A DNA stretch of 64,000 bases from CAVRUF01 sp963716005 (lineage in GTDB: Bacteria > Actinomycetota > Thermoleophilia > Gaiellales > Gaiellaceae): the NCBI GenBank assembly GCA_963716005.1, contig OY970285.1, positions 496,001 to 560,000 on the forward strand. The letters run 5' to 3'. Each line of letters begins with the position of its first letter. Position 1 is the stretch's first letter. A program made the position numbers and the translations under genes. The notes beneath the pieces were generated by a model that was not told the origin of the DNA, made no database searches, and saw only the letters and a list, made by a program, of their open reading frames with translations. Shown piece by piece: positions 25,516 to 36,970 of the stretch.

Positions 25516-26698
25516 GTGCCCTGGGACGACCTCAGCGACGACCAGCGGGAGATCCGCGAGCTCGTCCGGCAGATCACGCGCGAGCGGATCGCGCCCCGGG
25601 CCGCCGAGATCGACGCGACCGCCGAGTTCCCGCAGGACATGGTCGACCTCTTCCGCGAGAACGACATCCTGGCGTTGCCGTTCGACGAGGCCTACGGCGG
25701 AACGGGCACCGGAACGCTCACGCTCATGGTCGCGATCGAGGAGATCTCGAAGGCGTGCGCGACCACCGGCCTCGATCCTCGCCGTGCAGGAGCTGGGCGC
25801 GCTGGCCGTGAAGCTGGCCGGCTCAGAGGAGCAGAAGCAGCGCTGGCTGCCCAGGCTTGCGTCCGGCGAGTGGCTCGCGGCCTACGCGCTCACCGAGCCG
25901 GGCTCGGGCTCCGACTCAGCCGCCATGCGGACGACGGCGAAGCGCGACGGCGACGAGTACGTCCTCGACGGCGGCAAGCGCTTCATCACGAACGCCGGCG
26001 TCGCCGGGCTCTACACCGTCTTCGCCAAGACCGACCCCGACGCGGGGCACAAGGGGATCTCGTGTTTCATCGTCGAGGCGGACGCGCCGGGCTTCTCGGT
26101 CGGCCGGATCGAGCCGAAGCTCGGGATCAAGGGCTCGACGACCGGCGAGGTCTTCTTCGACGGGTGCCGCATCCCGGCGGACAACCTCATCGGAGAGGAG
26201 GGCGAGGGCTTTCCGATCGCGATGCGCGTCCTCGACCGCTCGCGGCCGGGGATCGCGGCGCAGGCGCTCGGGATCGCGCAGGGCGCGACCGACTACGCGC
26301 TCGACTACGCGAAGAGCCGCGAGACGATGGGGAAGCCGATCTCCTCGCACCAGCTGATCGCGGCGAAGCTCGCGGACATGGATACCGCCTGCGAGGCGGC
26401 GCGGGGGCTCCTGCACCGGTTCGCGCGGATGGCAGACGACGGAGTCGACGGCCCCGAGCTGACCAAGGTCTCAGCGCAGGCGAAGCTCTTCTGCTCCGAC
26501 ACGGCGATGTGGGTGACGACCGAGGCCGTGCAGATCCTCGGCGGCTACGGCTACGTCAAGGAGTATCCGGTCGAGCGCATGATGCGCGACGCGAAGATCA
26601 CCCAGATCTACGAGGGTACGAACGAGGTCCAGCGGCTCGTGATCGCGCGTGAAATGGTGCGCGAGGCCCGCTCGTCGCTCTTCGCCGGCGTGGCGTAA
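25516..26698 (+). CDS. Acyl-CoA dehydrogenase, apparent frameshift
   Basis: FAD flavoenzyme of short/medium-chain acyl-CoA dehydrogenation (butyryl-CoA dehydrogenase-like). The N-terminal helical domain (LSDDQREIRELVRQITRERIAPRA) runs to EISKACATTGL; after a +1 break at about 25774 it continues ILAVQELGALAVKLAGSEEQKQRWLP, the usual join in the family. Later motifs: ALTEPGSGSD, KRFITNAGVAG, QIYEGTNEVQRLVIAR at the C-terminus. GTG start. About 393 residues after repair. An electron-transfer flavoprotein is not in the window. Confidence 0.85.
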
Positions 26699-26751
26699 GA
26701 GCGCAAACGCCACAGAGTTCCTTTTTTCTGGCGCGCCGCTCACCACCTCCG

Positions 26752-26822
26752 CTTCGAGCGTACCGCGCCGCTGCGCGCGGAAGACGCGCGGAAACGTGGC
26801 GATTTCGTGCCGGTTCGTCCCC
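26752..26822 (+). repeat. Dispersed intergenic repeat, copy B
   Basis: Located in the 135-base convergent gap after the acyl-CoA dehydrogenase gene. Its reverse complement starts AACCGGCACGAA and ends CGGTACGCTCGAAG, the same words at the same spacing as copy D, and its right end matches copy A (AACG...GTGCCGGT..GTCCCC). No coding frame was found here. Confidence 0.65.
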
Positions 26823-26833
26823 AGGGCGCGGCG

Positions 26834-27406
26834 CTACTGCTTGGCCGCGCGCATAGCGGCCTTGTGGGCGCGTTTCTTCGCCTGGTAGTCGGCGAGCGCC
26901 TCGGCCGAGTCGACGTCCCCGAGCGTCATGTGCTCGGGCGCGACCTTCTCCCAGCCGGGCGGCGCCGCGTCGAGCCGCTTGGCGATCACCGCGACCAGCG
27001 TCTTCGCCTTCATCTCGCCGATGCTCGGGAGCGCGAGCAGCCGCTTCTTCAGGTCGGCGCCGTCGGCCGCCTCCGTCCACACCCGCTCGGCGTGACCGTC
27101 GTAGTCGGCCTGGATCGTCGCGCACAGATCCTGGACGCGCTTCGCCATCGCGCCGGGGAAGCGATGGATCGCCGGCTTCTCGCGGAAGACCTCCTCGAGC
27201 CTCGCCGGATCGGTCGCTGCGATCTTCCCGGCGTCGAGCGTGCCCAGCCGCCGCTTGATCTCGAGCGGCCCGGAGAACGCCTTCTGCACGGTCACCTGCT
27301 GGTCGAGCGCGAACCCGACGAGCAGCGCCAGCGGATCCTCCGCCAGGAAGGCGTCCGCCTCGGGATCGCCGGTGAAGTGGAGCGAAGGAGCCCTCGTCGT
27401 CGCCAC
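26834..27406 (-). CDS. HhH-GPD-type DNA glycosylase-like protein
   Basis: A 190-residue base-excision-repair-type protein of an actinobacterial HhH-GPD subfamily. Key parts: FALDQQVTVQKAFSGPLEIKRRLG, the IQADYDGHAERVWTEA segment, and a hairpin region LLALPSIGEMKAKTLVAVIAKRL. The catalytic Lys/Asp arrangement of the well-studied glycosylases is not obvious, so lesion specificity is unknown. GTG start at 27406 (MATTRAPSLHFTG); the frame continues upstream as antisense shadow of the M14 gene. Confidence 0.82.
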   Translation of the reverse strand: MATTRAPSLHFTGDPEADAFLAEDPLALLVGFALDQQVTVQKAFSGPLEIKRRLGTLDAGKIAATDPARLEEVFREKPAIHRFPGAMAKRVQDLCATIQADYDGHAERVWTEAADGADLKKRLLALPSIGEMKAKTLVAVIAKRLDAAPPGWEKVAPEHMTLGDVDSAEALADYQAKKRAHKAAMRAAKQ

Positions 27407-27457
27407 CAGGCGACTGTAGCGCGGCGAGATGCGCCGGCGTAGCCAGAGGCACTCTGC

Positions 27458-27486
27458 TTGCAAATGCGCCGGGCGGATCGTAGGGT
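27458..27486 (+). promoter_or_regulatory. Promoter of the M14 carboxypeptidase gene
   Basis: TTGCAA (27458-27463), a 17-base spacer, TAGGGT (27481-27486). The predicted leader of about 109 bases ends in a strong GGGAGGAGG ribosome site. Confidence 0.45.
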
Positions 27487-27529
27487 TCTGCCGCTGTCGC
27501 GTGGAAAGCGACGGCCCTCTGAACCTTCG

Positions 27530-27580
27530 CACCTCCGCTTCCCCGGGAGGCGGGTGGGCGTGGGCACCCCCTCGGAGGTG
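27530..27580 (+). promoter_or_regulatory. Leader inverted repeat before the M14 gene
   Basis: CACCTCCG (27530-27537) and CGGAGGTG (27573-27580) can pair, enclosing a G-rich 35-base region with CCCCGGGAGG inside. It ends 10 bases before the GGGAGGAGG ribosome site, so it could modulate translation. Its function is inferred only. Confidence 0.35.
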
Positions 27581-27601
27581 GGACGACCGGGAGGAGGAAC
27601 G

Positions 27602-30379
27602 ATGCAACCACGACTGCGTCACAGAGGAGTTCGTGGGGGGATCGTGGCGGCGCTCGCGGCGCTCGTCACGCTGATCACGGCCGGGCAGGCGCTTGCGGAA
27701 GCGCCCTGGAACGGCCAGCCGATCTCGCCGGGCCTCGGGCCCACGTATGGCGAGACCTGGTGCGCGCCTGCGGCGGCCGAGCCGGGCATCGCGCCCCAGC
27801 AGGGACCGCCGCTCGCGCTCATACCGTACGGCGCAATCCCATGCACTCTCGACAAAATCAAGGCGGAGGCGACCGCGGCGGGCCTCCCGCAGCGGATGAC
27901 CTACTCGGTTATAGGGCAGACGGCCGGCGGCCGGAACCACTATGGCGTCGTCGTGAACGCGCTCGAGACCAAGGCGCAGCGGCGTGACTACTACCGCTAC
28001 CTCCTGCTCAGGAAGGTCGAGCTCGAGAACCCCGAGCTGGCGCGGAAGCTCCTCAGGTACTGGGACGAGGACGTGAAGATGCCGGTCTTCATCGAAGCCA
28101 ACATCCACGGGAACGAGGAAGAGGGCGGCGACGCGATGATGCAGGTGATCCGCGACCTCGCGACCACGCCACGTGGCACGAACGCGATCGTGGACGAGAT
28201 CCTGAATCACTCGGTCCTCGTGATCATCCCGAGCATGAACCCGGACGGCCGGGTCATGGGCATCCGTCAGAACGAGAACCGCTTCGACATGAACCGGGAC
28301 TTCCTCGTGCAGTCCCAGCCCGAGGTGAAGAACAGCGTCGAGCTGCAGCAACGCTGGCTCGCGACGAACGGGCTCGCGCTGCACGGCTACTACAACCCGA
28401 CGCTCGACGACGGCCTCACGAAGCCGCACAACCCCGGCATGGAGTACGACATCTTCGCGTACTGGAACCAGCGCCGGCTCGACGACAACGAAGCGCGGCT
28501 GACGGCTGTTCCGGGCCGTCCGGGCTCGAACGGATACGGGATCCAGCGACCCGTGAACGACTGGTGCCCGTGGGCGGATCACCCCATGTGGGGCGACTTC
28601 TTCCCCTACTGCGACGCGGCGAACACGCCGCCCAGCGCGGCCACCGCCGAGGGCTGGGACGACTGGGGCCCCTTCTACACGCAGACGTACATCTCGCTGA
28701 TCGGGATCGACGGCTCTACGGTCGAGATGTGCAACTCGACAGAGCTCCAGCCCGTCTACGACCCGGCAACCGGCGCCCTCGAAGACCCCGCCGGCTGCGG
28801 CGGCGAGGGCCGCCTCGGCTCGAAGAAGGCGCAGTACGTCGTCTTCTACTCGTCGATGGACTACTGGCTCTCCAACCGCGACAAGATGATGCGGGATCAA
28901 GTCCGGATCTACGAGCGTGGCGTCGACGACGCGGAGCGCCCGAACTGCTGTGACGACCCGCTCCTCGCCTCGCGCGGGTTCGACGAGGAGAACCACAACT
29001 GGATGATCGAGTACCCGACCGCCTACGTGATCCCGTTCGAGAGCGGGGCCCAGCGGTCGGACGCCGAGGCAAACCGCCTCGTCCAGTGGCTCCTCGACAA
29101 CGGCATCGACGTCGAGAAGGCGACGAAGAAGTTCAAGTGGAACGGCCGGTGGTACCCGGAGGGCTCGTACGTCGTCTGGATGGATCAGGCGCTGCGCGGA
29201 CTCGCTCTGACCACGCTGAGCCCCGGCCAGGACATCTCCGACCGGATCTCGGTCCTCTACGCGCCTCCGGGCGCCTGGAGCCACGGTCTCGTCTGGGGCG
29301 CCGACGTCTTCGAGGTTCCGCGTGACGCTCGGCACTTCGACCCGCGGACGAAGGAGATCCATCGGCCGTCCCGTCTCGACGGCGGCCTCGAGGGCGGGAA
29401 GAGCGTTCCGGGCAAGTGGTACGCGGTCACGGTTCGCGGACCGATCGAGGCCCGGGCCATCCTCGACCTGCTTCGCAGCGGCGTGGACGCCGAGCTGGCC
29501 GAGGCGCCGTTCCAGGTCACGGGCGGCGGCACCATGCCGGCCGGGAGCCTGATCTTCTCTCCGACCACTCGAGCGGCGTACGAGGCGCTCGACGACGCCG
29601 GTGAGGAGGCAGGAATCGAGTTCGAGCGCGGTGTCGGCGCCAAGCCGGCGCGGACGCTCGTAACGAAGGCGCCCAAGATCGGCGTCCTCGTGAACAGTGC
29701 GACGCCCGAGACATCGACCACGACCCGGCCGATCTTCGAGGGCCTGGAAGCGGTCTTCGGCCCGGACGTCTCGTTCGTCTCCACCGTCAACGGGCCGAAC
29801 TCGCTGCAGAACGCGGCGACCGACCCGCTCGCCGGGATCGACGTGCTCTACAACACGGGCACGGCGTATCCCGCCGCTGCGAGCACCCAGGCGAGGGCAC
29901 GCCTAACGGCGTTCTTCGCCCGTGGCGGCGGCTACATCGGTACGGGCCAGTCGGCGACGAACTTCACGTTCATGACCGCCGGCGGGCTCGTCGACGCCTT
30001 CACCCGCGGCATCGACGACGCGGGCGGCGGCATCGCGCTCTGGGACAACGTCGGTGGGAACGCAAGCCCGCTCACCGGGGCGTACCCGGCGCGGGACACG
30101 CTGTTCCTGCCGTCGAGCACGACGTACTTCTCCGCCATCCCGACGGGCGCGGCCGTGGACGGCCGTTACCTCGGCTCGACCAGCGATCTGTTCGTCGCGG
30201 GCCTCTGGCTCGATCGTGACGCAGCGGTCGCCGGAGCGCCGATGATCGTCCACGGGACGACGACTGCGAATAGCCGCTACCTGGGCTTCGCGACCGACCC
30301 GTTCTCCCGCATGGACGGAGAGCGCGAGTGGACGCTCATCGCGCAGGCCGCTCTGTGGTCGACGCTCACGGACGGCTAA
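27602..30379 (+). CDS. Large secreted M14 zinc carboxypeptidase-like protein
   Basis: A 925-residue exported protein. Signal peptide about residues 1-33 (hydrophobic core GIVAALAALVTLITAGQALA). The M14 domain (about 80-420) has the zinc motif ANIHGNEEEGGDAM (His and Glu), the substrate-binding NPDGR and MNRDF, and a third-His candidate in LALHGYYNP. A C-terminal region (about 690-900) looks like a class I amidotransferase/ThuA-like fold (IGVLVNSAT...ARLTAFFARGGGYIGTGQ). The role is likely extracellular peptide degradation. ATG with GGGAGGAGG ribosome site. Uninterrupted despite its length. Confidence 0.88.
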   Translation: MQPRLRHRGVRGGIVAALAALVTLITAGQALAEAPWNGQPISPGLGPTYGETWCAPAAAEPGIAPQQGPPLALIPYGAIPCTLDKIKAEATAAGLPQRMTYSVIGQTAGGRNHYGVVVNALETKAQRRDYYRYLLLRKVELENPELARKLLRYWDEDVKMPVFIEANIHGNEEEGGDAMMQVIRDLATTPRGTNAIVDEILNHSVLVIIPSMNPDGRVMGIRQNENRFDMNRDFLVQSQPEVKNSVELQQRWLATNGLALHGYYNPTLDDGLTKPHNPGMEYDIFAYWNQRRLDDNEARLTAVPGRPGSNGYGIQRPVNDWCPWADHPMWGDFFPYCDAANTPPSAATAEGWDDWGPFYTQTYISLIGIDGSTVEMCNSTELQPVYDPATGALEDPAGCGGEGRLGSKKAQYVVFYSSMDYWLSNRDKMMRDQVRIYERGVDDAERPNCCDDPLLASRGFDEENHNWMIEYPTAYVIPFESGAQRSDAEANRLVQWLLDNGIDVEKATKKFKWNGRWYPEGSYVVWMDQALRGLALTTLSPGQDISDRISVLYAPPGAWSHGLVWGADVFEVPRDARHFDPRTKEIHRPSRLDGGLEGGKSVPGKWYAVTVRGPIEARAILDLLRSGVDAELAEAPFQVTGGGTMPAGSLIFSPTTRAAYEALDDAGEEAGIEFERGVGAKPARTLVTKAPKIGVLVNSATPETSTTTRPIFEGLEAVFGPDVSFVSTVNGPNSLQNAATDPLAGIDVLYNTGTAYPAAASTQARARLTAFFARGGGYIGTGQSATNFTFMTAGGLVDAFTRGIDDAGGGIALWDNVGGNASPLTGAYPARDTLFLPSSTTYFSAIPTGAAVDGRYLGSTSDLFVAGLWLDRDAAVAGAPMIVHGTTTANSRYLGFATDPFSRMDGEREWTLIAQAALWSTLTDG

Positions 30380-30396
30380 CCGGCATCTGATCCGAC

Positions 30397-30428
30397 GCGG
30401 GCCGCGCTCCATCCGGGGCGCGGCCCGC
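30397..30428 (+). terminator. Hairpin after the M14 gene
   Basis: GCGGGCCGCGCTCC pairs with GGGGCGCGGCCCGC (one G-T pair) around the loop ATCC, 17 bases after the stop codon. A 14-bp GC-rich stem with tetraloop, without a T-run. Confidence 0.65.
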
Positions 30429-30469
30429 GGTCGCTCTGCGGCCCGGAGGCCGCCCGGTAGCCTGCGTCC

Positions 30470-33400
30470 GTGGATCCGCTCGCCTCATTCAGCCCCGCGG
30501 TCCGCGAGTGGTTCGAGGGGACGTTCGACGCTCCGACGCCGGCGCAGGAGCGCGGCTGGCCCGCGATCGCGTCCGGCGCGCACACGCTGATCCAGGCGCC
30601 GACCGGCTCGGGGAAGACGCTCGCCGCGTTCCTCTTCGCGCTCGACCGCGCCGAGCCGGGGAAGGGGACGCAAGTCCTCTACGTCAGCCCGCTGAAGGCG
30701 CTCAACTACGACGTCGAGCGCAACCTGCGCGGGCCGCTCGCGGGGATCGGCTCCAAGCTTTCCGTCGCGGTGCGCACGGGCGACACGCCGCAGAGCGAGC
30801 GGGCGCGGATGCAGCGCAACCCGCCCGACATCCTCATCACGACGCCCGAGTCGCTCTACCTGATCCTCACGTCGCAGGCGAAGTCGATGCTCACGACCGT
30901 CGAGACGGTGATCGTCGACGAGGTGCACGCGGTCGCGGGGACGAAGCGCGGCGCGCACCTGGCGCTCTCGCTCGAACGGCTCGCGCGTCTCATCGACCGG
31001 CCGTTCCAGCGGATCGGGCTCTCCGCGACGCAGCGTCCGCTGGAGGAGATCGGCCGCTTCGTCTCGGGCGCGCGCGACATCGAGCTGGTCGACGCGGGCT
31101 CGTCCAAGGAGCTCGATCTCGAGGTCGTCGTGCCGCTCGAGGACATGCGCGAGCCCGGCAACGCCGAGCCGATCGACGGAGGGGTCGGCCGCTCGATCTG
31201 GCCGTCGATCTATCCGCGCCTCCTCGAGCTGGTCGAGGCGCACCGCTCGACGATCGTGTTCGTGAACAGCCGACGGCTCGCGGAGCGGCTCGCGCTGCGG
31301 CTCAACGAACTGGCCGAGCGCGAGGTCGCGAGAGCGCACCACGGCTCGCTCGCGCGCGAACAGAGGATCGAAGTCGAGGAGCTGCTCAAGCGCGGCTCGA
31401 TCCCGTGCCTTGTCGCGACCTCGTCGCTCGAGCTCGGGATCGACATGGGCGCGGTCGACCTCGTCATCCAGGTGGAGTCGCCGAAGTCGGTCGCGGCCGG
31501 GCTGCAGCGCGTCGGGCGCTCCGGGCACCGGCTGGACGAGCCGTCCAAGGGCCGCATCTTCCCCAAGTTCCGGGGCGACCTGCTCGAGTGCGCCGTCGTC
31601 GTCGGCCGCATGCGCGAGGGCGCGATCGAGGAGACCCGCATCCCGCGCAACCCGCTCGACGTCCTGGCGCAGCAGATCGTCGCGATCGCGGCGCAGGAGG
31701 AGATCTCGGTCGACGACCTGCACGACCTCGTGCGCGGCGCCTATCCGTTCCGCGACCTCTCCCGCACGCAGCTCGAGAACGTGCTCGACATGCTCGCGGG
31801 CCGCTACCCGTCCGAGGAGTTCGCCGAGCTGCGTCCGCGCATCACCTGGGACCGCACCGCCGGGCTCGTCCGCGGTCGCGACGGCGCCGGCCGGCTCGCG
31901 GTGACGAATGCGGGCACGATCCCCGACCGCGGGCTCTACGGCGTGTTCCTCATGGACGGCGGCGGGCGCGTCGGCGAGCTCGACGAGGAGATGGTCTACG
32001 AGGCGCGCGAGGGCCAGGTGTTCCTGCTCGGCGCGTCGTCGTGGCGGATCGAGGAGATCACGCGCGACCGCGTGCTCGTGTCGCCGGCGCCCGGCATTCC
32101 CGGATCGGTGCCGTTCTGGAAGGGCGAGAGCGTCGGGCGCCCGTACGAGCTGGGAGAGGCGATCGGCCGCACCGCGCGCGAGCTGGTCGCTCTCGACGAC
32201 GAGAGCGCGGCGAAGCGGCTGCGCGCGAACCATTCGCTCGACGAGCTGGCGGCGAAGAACCTGGTCGTCTTCCTGCGCGAGCAGGAGGCGGCGACCGGGG
32301 TCGTCCCGTCCGACCGTTCGATCGTGGTCGAGCGGTTCCGCGACGAGATCGGCGACTGGCGGCTCTGCGTGCTGACGCCGTTCGGGGCGCGCGTGCATGC
32401 GCCGTGGTCGCTCGCGCTCGCCGCGCGCCTGCGCGAGTCGCTCGGGCTCGAGGTCGGCTCGATCTGGTCGGACGACGGGATCGCGCTTCACCTGCCCGAC
32501 GCGGACAGCCCGCCGCCGATCGAGGACCTCGTGATCGAGCCGCGCGAGCTCGAGGAGCTCGTGCTCGCCGAGCTCGGGCAGACGGCGCTCTTCGGCGCGC
32601 GCTTCCGCGAGAACGCCGGCCGCGCGCTGCTCATCCCCCGGCGCAGGCCCGGCGAGCGGACGCCGCTCTGGCAGCAGCGGCTGAAGGCACAGGCGCTCCT
32701 CCAGGTCGCGCGCCGCTACCCCGACTTCCCGATCGTGCTCGAGACCGTGCGCGAATGCCTCCAGGACGTCTTCGATCTGCCCGCCCTGCGGAAGCTGCTC
32801 GGCGACCTCCAGGCGCGGCGCGTCGACCTCGTCTCGGTCGAGACCGCGAGCGCCTCGCCGTACGCGTCGTCGCTCCTCTTCGACTACGTCGCGACCTACA
32901 TGTACGAGGACGACACGCCGCTCGCCGAGCGCCGCGCGCAGGCGCTCGCGCTCGACCGCGACCTGATCCGCGAGCTGCTCGGCCAGGAGGAGCTGCGCGA
33001 CCTGCTCGACGCCGACGCGGTGGCCGAGGTCGAGGAGGAGCTGCGCGGCGACCCGAAGACGCCCGACGGGCTGCACGACCATCTGCTCCGCCGCGGCGAC
33101 CTGCTTCCCGGCGAGTACGACGAAGCGCTGGCGGAGCCGCTGCTCGCAGAACGGCGCGCGGTGACCGTGCGCCTGGCCGGGGAGGAGCGGTTGATCGCCG
33201 CCGAGGACGCGGGCCGCTACCGCGACGCAGTCGGCGCGATGCCGCCGGCGGGTCTGCCGGAGGCGTTCCTCGAGAGCGGGGAGGACCCGCTCGGGTTCCT
33301 GCTCGTCCGCTTCGCCCGCGGGCGCGGGCCGTTCACGACCGCCGAAGCATTGGCGCGATTCGGCCCGGCTGCGGAGGAAGGACTGGCGCAACTCGAGGCC

Positions 33401-34692
33401 GAGGACCGGCTCGTCCGCGGCGAGCTTCGTCCCGGCGGAACCGAGCGTGAGTGGTGCGATCCCGATGTTCTGCGCCGTTTGCGGCGTGCATCGCTGGCGC
33501 GTCTGCGCCGCCAGGTGGAGCCCGCGGGCCGCGAGGCGCTCGCCCGGTTCCTCCCGGCGTGGCAGGGGCTCGACCGCCGCGCGACCCTGCGCGAGGCGCT
33601 CGTTCCGCTCCAGGGTCTGTCGCTGCCGGCGTCCTTGTGGGAATCGGACGTCCTGCCGCGCCGCGTGCCGAACTACCAGGCCGCGCAGCTCGACCAGCTC
33701 TGCGCGTCGGGCGAGGTCGTCTGGGTCGGCGCCGGGCTCGAGCGCGTGGCGATCTACTTCCGCGAGGACGCCCCCGCGCTGGGGCGGCCGGGGGCGCTGC
33801 CGCCGCCCGAGGACGCGGCGCACGAGGCGATCCGCGCCGCGCTGGGGCAGGGCGCGCTCTTCTGGTACGACCTTCTCGCCGAGACCGGCCTCGAGGCCGA
33901 GACCGCGCTGCCCGCGCTCTGGGATCTCGTCTGGGCCGGGCGAGGTCTCGAACGACGCCTGGACGCCGCTTCGTGCCAGCCGCCGGTTCGAGACGCCGCG
34001 GCCCGAGCGGCGCCAGCGCCGCTTCTCGCGCTCGCGCGCCAACGCGATCACCGCGACGCAGGGACGGTGGTCGTCCACGGCGCCGCTCTTCGCCGGCGAG
34101 CCGGATCCGCGCGCGCTCGCCGAGCTGCTCCTCGAGCGCCAGGGGATCGTGACCCGCGACGGCGTGCGGGCGGAGGGCGTGCCCGGCGGGTACAGCCGCG
34201 TCTACCAGGAGCTCCGCAAGCTGGAGACGTTGGGGGTCTGCCGCCGCGGCTACTTCGTCGAAGGCCTCGGCGGCGCGCAGTTCGCGCTGCCCGGCGCGGT
34301 CGAGCGGCTCCGCGAGGAGGCGCGATCCCGACGCGGCGCTCGTGCTGGCCGCCGCCGATCCCGCCCAGCCCTACGGCGCCGCGATCCCGTGGCCGAAGCG
34401 CGCCGACGGCCGCGCCGCGCGCGTGGCCGGTGCGCTCGTGGTCACGCTCGGCGGCGAGGCAGCGCTCTTCGTCGAGCGCGGCGGCCGCTCGCTCGTCCCG
34501 CTCCGGGATCCGGAGGACGAGTGGCTTCGCCCTGCGCTGGCCGCGCTCGTGGCACACGCCCGGCGCACCGGCGTGAAGCGGCTCGCCGTGGAGCGCTTCG
34601 ACAGCGAGCCCGTCGCGGAGTCGTCCGTCATGGCGCTCCTCCTCGAGGCCGGCTTCGTCGCCGGGCCGCGCCGGGCCGTCCTGCGGGCGTAG
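30470..34692 (+). CDS. lhr: Lhr-type superfamily 2 DNA helicase, two apparent frameshifts
   Basis: Long helicase (about 1407 residues after repair) of the Lhr/Lhr-like family, involved in DNA repair. Motifs: Walker A APTGSGKTLAAFLFALD, DEVH box (VIVDEVHAV), motif III SATQRP, FVNSRR, HHGSLAREQR, ATSSLELGIDMG and LQRVGRSGH, all in the first 350 residues. A winged-helix and the long Lhr C-terminal domain follow. Near the C-terminus +1 breaks at about 33939 and 34322 move the frame, after which VLAAADPAQPYGAAIPWP and the final DUF (KRLAVERFDSEP) match the family. GTG start. Followed after 2 bases by the Nei gene, pointing to a joint DNA repair operon. Confidence 0.9.
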
Positions 34693-34694
34693 CC

Positions 34695-35445
34695 GTGCCC
34701 GAGGGCGACGCGCTCCACCGCGTGGCCAGGCGGCTCCAGCCGCTCGTCGGGGACGTGGTCGCAGCCGAGTCGCCGAACCCGCGCGCCCAGCTCCTCGGCG
34801 TGGCCGAGCGGATCGACGGCCTCCGGCTGGAGCGGGTCGAGGCCGTCGGCAAGAACCTGCTCCTCACGTTCGACGGGAACCTCGTCCTGCGCAGCCACCT
34901 GCGGATGAAAGGCCGCTGGGGCGTGCAGCCGGCGGGCCGGCCGACCTCGAAGGCGCCGTGGCTCGTGCTGCGCGGACGCGAACTCCAGGCGGTGCTCTGG
35001 CACGGGCCGGTGCTCGAACTCACGCGCGGGCGTGCGCGAATCCAGCGGCTCGGCCCTGACGTGATGGACGATCCGCCGGACCTCGATGCGATGCTCGAAC
35101 GGTTCCGCAAGACCGACCAGGCCCGCGAGCTCGGCGACGCGCTCCTCGACCAGCGCCTCGCCGCCGGCATCGGGAACAAGTGGAAGGCCGAAGGGCTCCA
35201 CCGCGCGCGGCTCTCGCCGTGGCTGCGCCTGCGCGATGTCGGACGACGAGGCGCTGCGCCGAGTGCTGGCCGAGACGAGCGCCGCGATGCAGGGCCGCAA
35301 GCCGCGGACGGTGTACCGAGGCGCAGGTCGTCCATGTCCCGACTGCGCGACGAAGGTCGAGTCGTGGCCGCAGGGCGACGACGCGCGCCTCGCCTACTGG
35401 TGTCCGAGCTGTCAGCCGGGGCCGCGCGCTACGGGACGCCGATAG
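34695..35445 (+). CDS. Fpg/Nei family DNA glycosylase (endonuclease VIII-like), apparent frameshift
   Basis: Bifunctional glycosylase/AP lyase for oxidised bases. After the initiator Met (GTG) comes PEGDALHRVARRL: Pro2 is the Schiff-base nucleophile and Glu3 the catalytic acid, as in Nei. The middle domain contains LRSHLRMKGRW and the helix-two-turn-helix region LLDQRLAAGIGNKWKAEGLHRARLSP. A +1 break at about 35235 leads into MSDDEALRRVLAET and a C-terminal zinc finger (CPDCATKVESWPQ...YWCPSC). About 250 residues. It lies 2 bases after lhr. Confidence 0.87.
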
Positions 35446-35515
35446 GCGTCCAGAGGCGCCCTCGAACGCCGCGTCAAGCAGGAAGGAGCCGGGCCGAGGC
35501 GTATCGGGTCCCCTC

Positions 35516-36776
35516 GTGGCAACGCCCATCCCTCGCTCGCCTTCGCTCCATCGCACGCTGCGCGCGTTCTGCCTCGGCGCGTTCTTCGAGCTGGGCGCCG
35601 AGATCGAGGCCGGAGCCGACGTTCCGGTCTCGCTGGCCGAGCACGCCGCGCCCAACCGGCCGACGCTCTACGAGTACCGCCCGCTCGTCGGCGCGTTCGT
35701 CGAGGCGCGGGCCGACCGCATTTCCCACCGCGAGGACGCGCACGACGCGCTCGTCGCGCTGCGGGACGAGCCGGCCGCCGGAATCTTCGCGCGCGCCCAC
35801 GCGGGCGAGCGCATCGGAGAGGACGACGCCCTGCGCCGCATCGTCCTCATCCCGCTCCTCATCCGCACGGCCGAGGCCTGCGGCGGTTTCGACTGGGACG
35901 ACGAAGGCTTCGAGCGCGCCTACGCCGAGCTCGAGCGCTCGCTCTTCGGCGCCACGCGCGCGTACGTGGCGCTCGCCCCGCTCGTCGGCCTCTCCGCCGG
36001 CGGGACGATCGAGCTCGGTCTCGGGTCTGCGAGTCCGCCCGGCGCTCGGCGGGGAGCTGACCGACGTCTGGCCCGAGGCGCAACGGCTCGTGCCGCGCGA
36101 CTTCGGCCGCGAGGTCGACCGCACGCTCGTCCTCGAGCTCACGACCGACCTTCCCGGAACCGCCGCCCAGGTGCCCGACGCCCCCGCCGAGTTCGGCCGT
36201 GCCATCACCGCCCTTCGCCTGGCCACGTCCGGGGCGATCGCCGCGGGCCCGGTCGTGTTCGAGCGGCTGGACGGGCGCGCGTACGACATTCGCCCGGCGC
36301 CGCCGCTCGCCGCTCAGGTTCCGACGGGGGAGCCGACGCGGCTCGATCCGTTCCGCGCCCAGCTCGTCTCCGGCCTGATCGAGCGCCTTTCGGCCGGGGC
36401 CGATCCCGAGGCACTCGAGGCGCTCGACCGCTGGGAGCTCGCGCTCTTCCACACGGGCCCCGCGCGCGCCGACGAGTTGCGCGAGGCTTTGGAATCGCTG
36501 CTCGGCGGCGACGAGGGCGCGTGGGCGGCCGCGATGCGCGCCTCCGTGCTCCTCGGGGAGAACGGGCGCGAACGCACCGAGCTGCTCATCGCCCTGCGTG
36601 CGCTCCTCGACGGCGATGGGCCCGGCGCCCGTGCTGAAGAGGCCGTTCGCCGCGCGCTCGTCGAGGCGCTCCTCCACGACTCTCGGCCCGGGCTCGTCGC
36701 CGCGCTCGACGAGATGCTCCTCGGCCTTCGGCCGCGCTCGCGGCCGATCGCAGCCCGCGTCGTCGCGGCGGGATGA
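35516..36776 (+). CDS. Hypothetical protein, apparent frameshift
   Basis: About 420 residues in two frames: MATPIPRSPSLHRTLRAFCLGAFFELGAEIEAGAD up to LSAGGTIEL, then after a +1 break near 36016 SGLRVRPALGGELTDVWPEAQRLVP to the end. The sequence is alpha/beta, acidic, without membrane segments or recognisable catalytic motifs; the C-terminal third is helical (ALDRWELALFHTGPARADELREALESLLGG). Not assigned to a known family. GTG start. It overlaps the next small gene by ATGA. Confidence 0.6.
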
Positions 36777-36970
36777 GCGCGAAGCTGATCCGCCGCCGCT
36801 GCCTCGCCTTCCGCGTCGCGGCGTTCCTCGGGATCATCCTCTGCCTCTACAACGGGGCCGGCCGCCTGTGGCCCGCGCTCGCCGTCGCGCTCGGCCTCAC
36901 GCTGGTCGCCGTCTACATGGCCCGCCGGACCTGTCGCCAGGCGAGGGAGCTTCCGCACGATGCCGTCTGA
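36773..36970 (+). CDS. Small membrane protein
   Basis: A 65-residue protein with two predicted membrane helices (about residues 13-28, RVAAFLGIILCLYNGA, and 32-50, LWPALAVALGLTLVAVYMA) and basic ends. It starts in the stop codon of the preceding gene (ATGA) and overlaps the next gene by 11 bases, so it is probably translationally coupled. Function unknown. Confidence 0.65.
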   Translation: MSAKLIRRRCLAFRVAAFLGIILCLYNGAGRLWPALAVALGLTLVAVYMARRTCRQARELPHDAV